A stretch of DNA of 24,230 nt from Pseudomonadota bacterium (GTDB lineage: Bacteria > Pseudomonadota > Gammaproteobacteria > Burkholderiales > Thiobacillaceae): contig JAKBJA010000155.1 of the NCBI GenBank assembly GCA_021836225.1, positions 1 to 24,230 of the forward strand, in the 5' to 3' direction. Positions 23,587-24,230 of this stretch are shown piece after piece; positions within the stretch are counted from its first letter, which is position 1; each line of letters starts with the position of its first letter. The notes below the pieces were generated by a model. It had not been told where the DNA came from. It was given only the letters and a program-made list of their open reading frames with translations, and did no database searches. The position numbers were made by a program, and so were the translations under genes.

Positions 23587-24230
<644 letters not shown>

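Overview
The window is a GC-rich, densely packed stretch of a Gram-negative chromosome. The gene set and order (hisD-C-B-H-A-F-I-E, then a HIT protein, then tatA-B-C; hpnC-D-E; tRNA-Leu, then tig-clpP-clpX) suggest a betaproteobacterium, probably of the Nitrosomonadales/Thiobacillus type. That placement is inferred from gene order and protein character, not from a search. I see no insertion sequence, prophage, CRISPR array or integration scar. Most of the window is core metabolism and housekeeping, and no gap between genes exceeds 300 bases (the longest is 197-424).

Layout from left to right. The 3' end of an SPFH/band-7 gene (2-196) is followed by a secreted alpha/beta hydrolase and a membrane GGDEF-EAL protein, 3 bp apart (425-3559). 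Then come lplT on the minus strand (3620-4837) and, divergent from it, a LysR-type regulator coupled to a small unknown protein (4995-6307). Next on the minus strand are a Fur-family regulator and a DUF2007/zinc-ribbon protein (6309-7053). Divergent from fur is a long compact operon, hisD-hisC-hisB-hisH-hisA-hisF-hisI-hisE-HIT-tatA-tatB-tatC (7194-15068). It uses overlapping start and stop codons repeatedly and lacks hisG and a histidinol-phosphatase. An ammonium transporter gene follows (15220-16422), with an upstream region that reads as a textbook nitrogen-regulated sigma-54 promoter carrying two NtrC-type boxes.

On the minus strand from 21384 down to 16428 is a five-gene operon: hpnC-hpnD-hpnE (squalene from farnesyl diphosphate), an SDR-fold protein missing canonical catalytic residues, and a membrane-anchored Ser/Thr kinase. 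I consider this the least ordinary part of the window. Divergent from it are tRNA-Leu(UAG), tig, clpP and the first half of clpX, a protein folding and degradation block that runs off the right edge.

The best leads are the amt control region (two NtrC boxes, a 20-bp perfect palindrome and a GG-N10-GC promoter), the hpnCDE-SDR-kinase operon with its degenerate SDR and the kinase's polysaccharide-copolymerase-like tail, and competing hairpins between tatA and tatB. I found no clear case of a wholly novel system.
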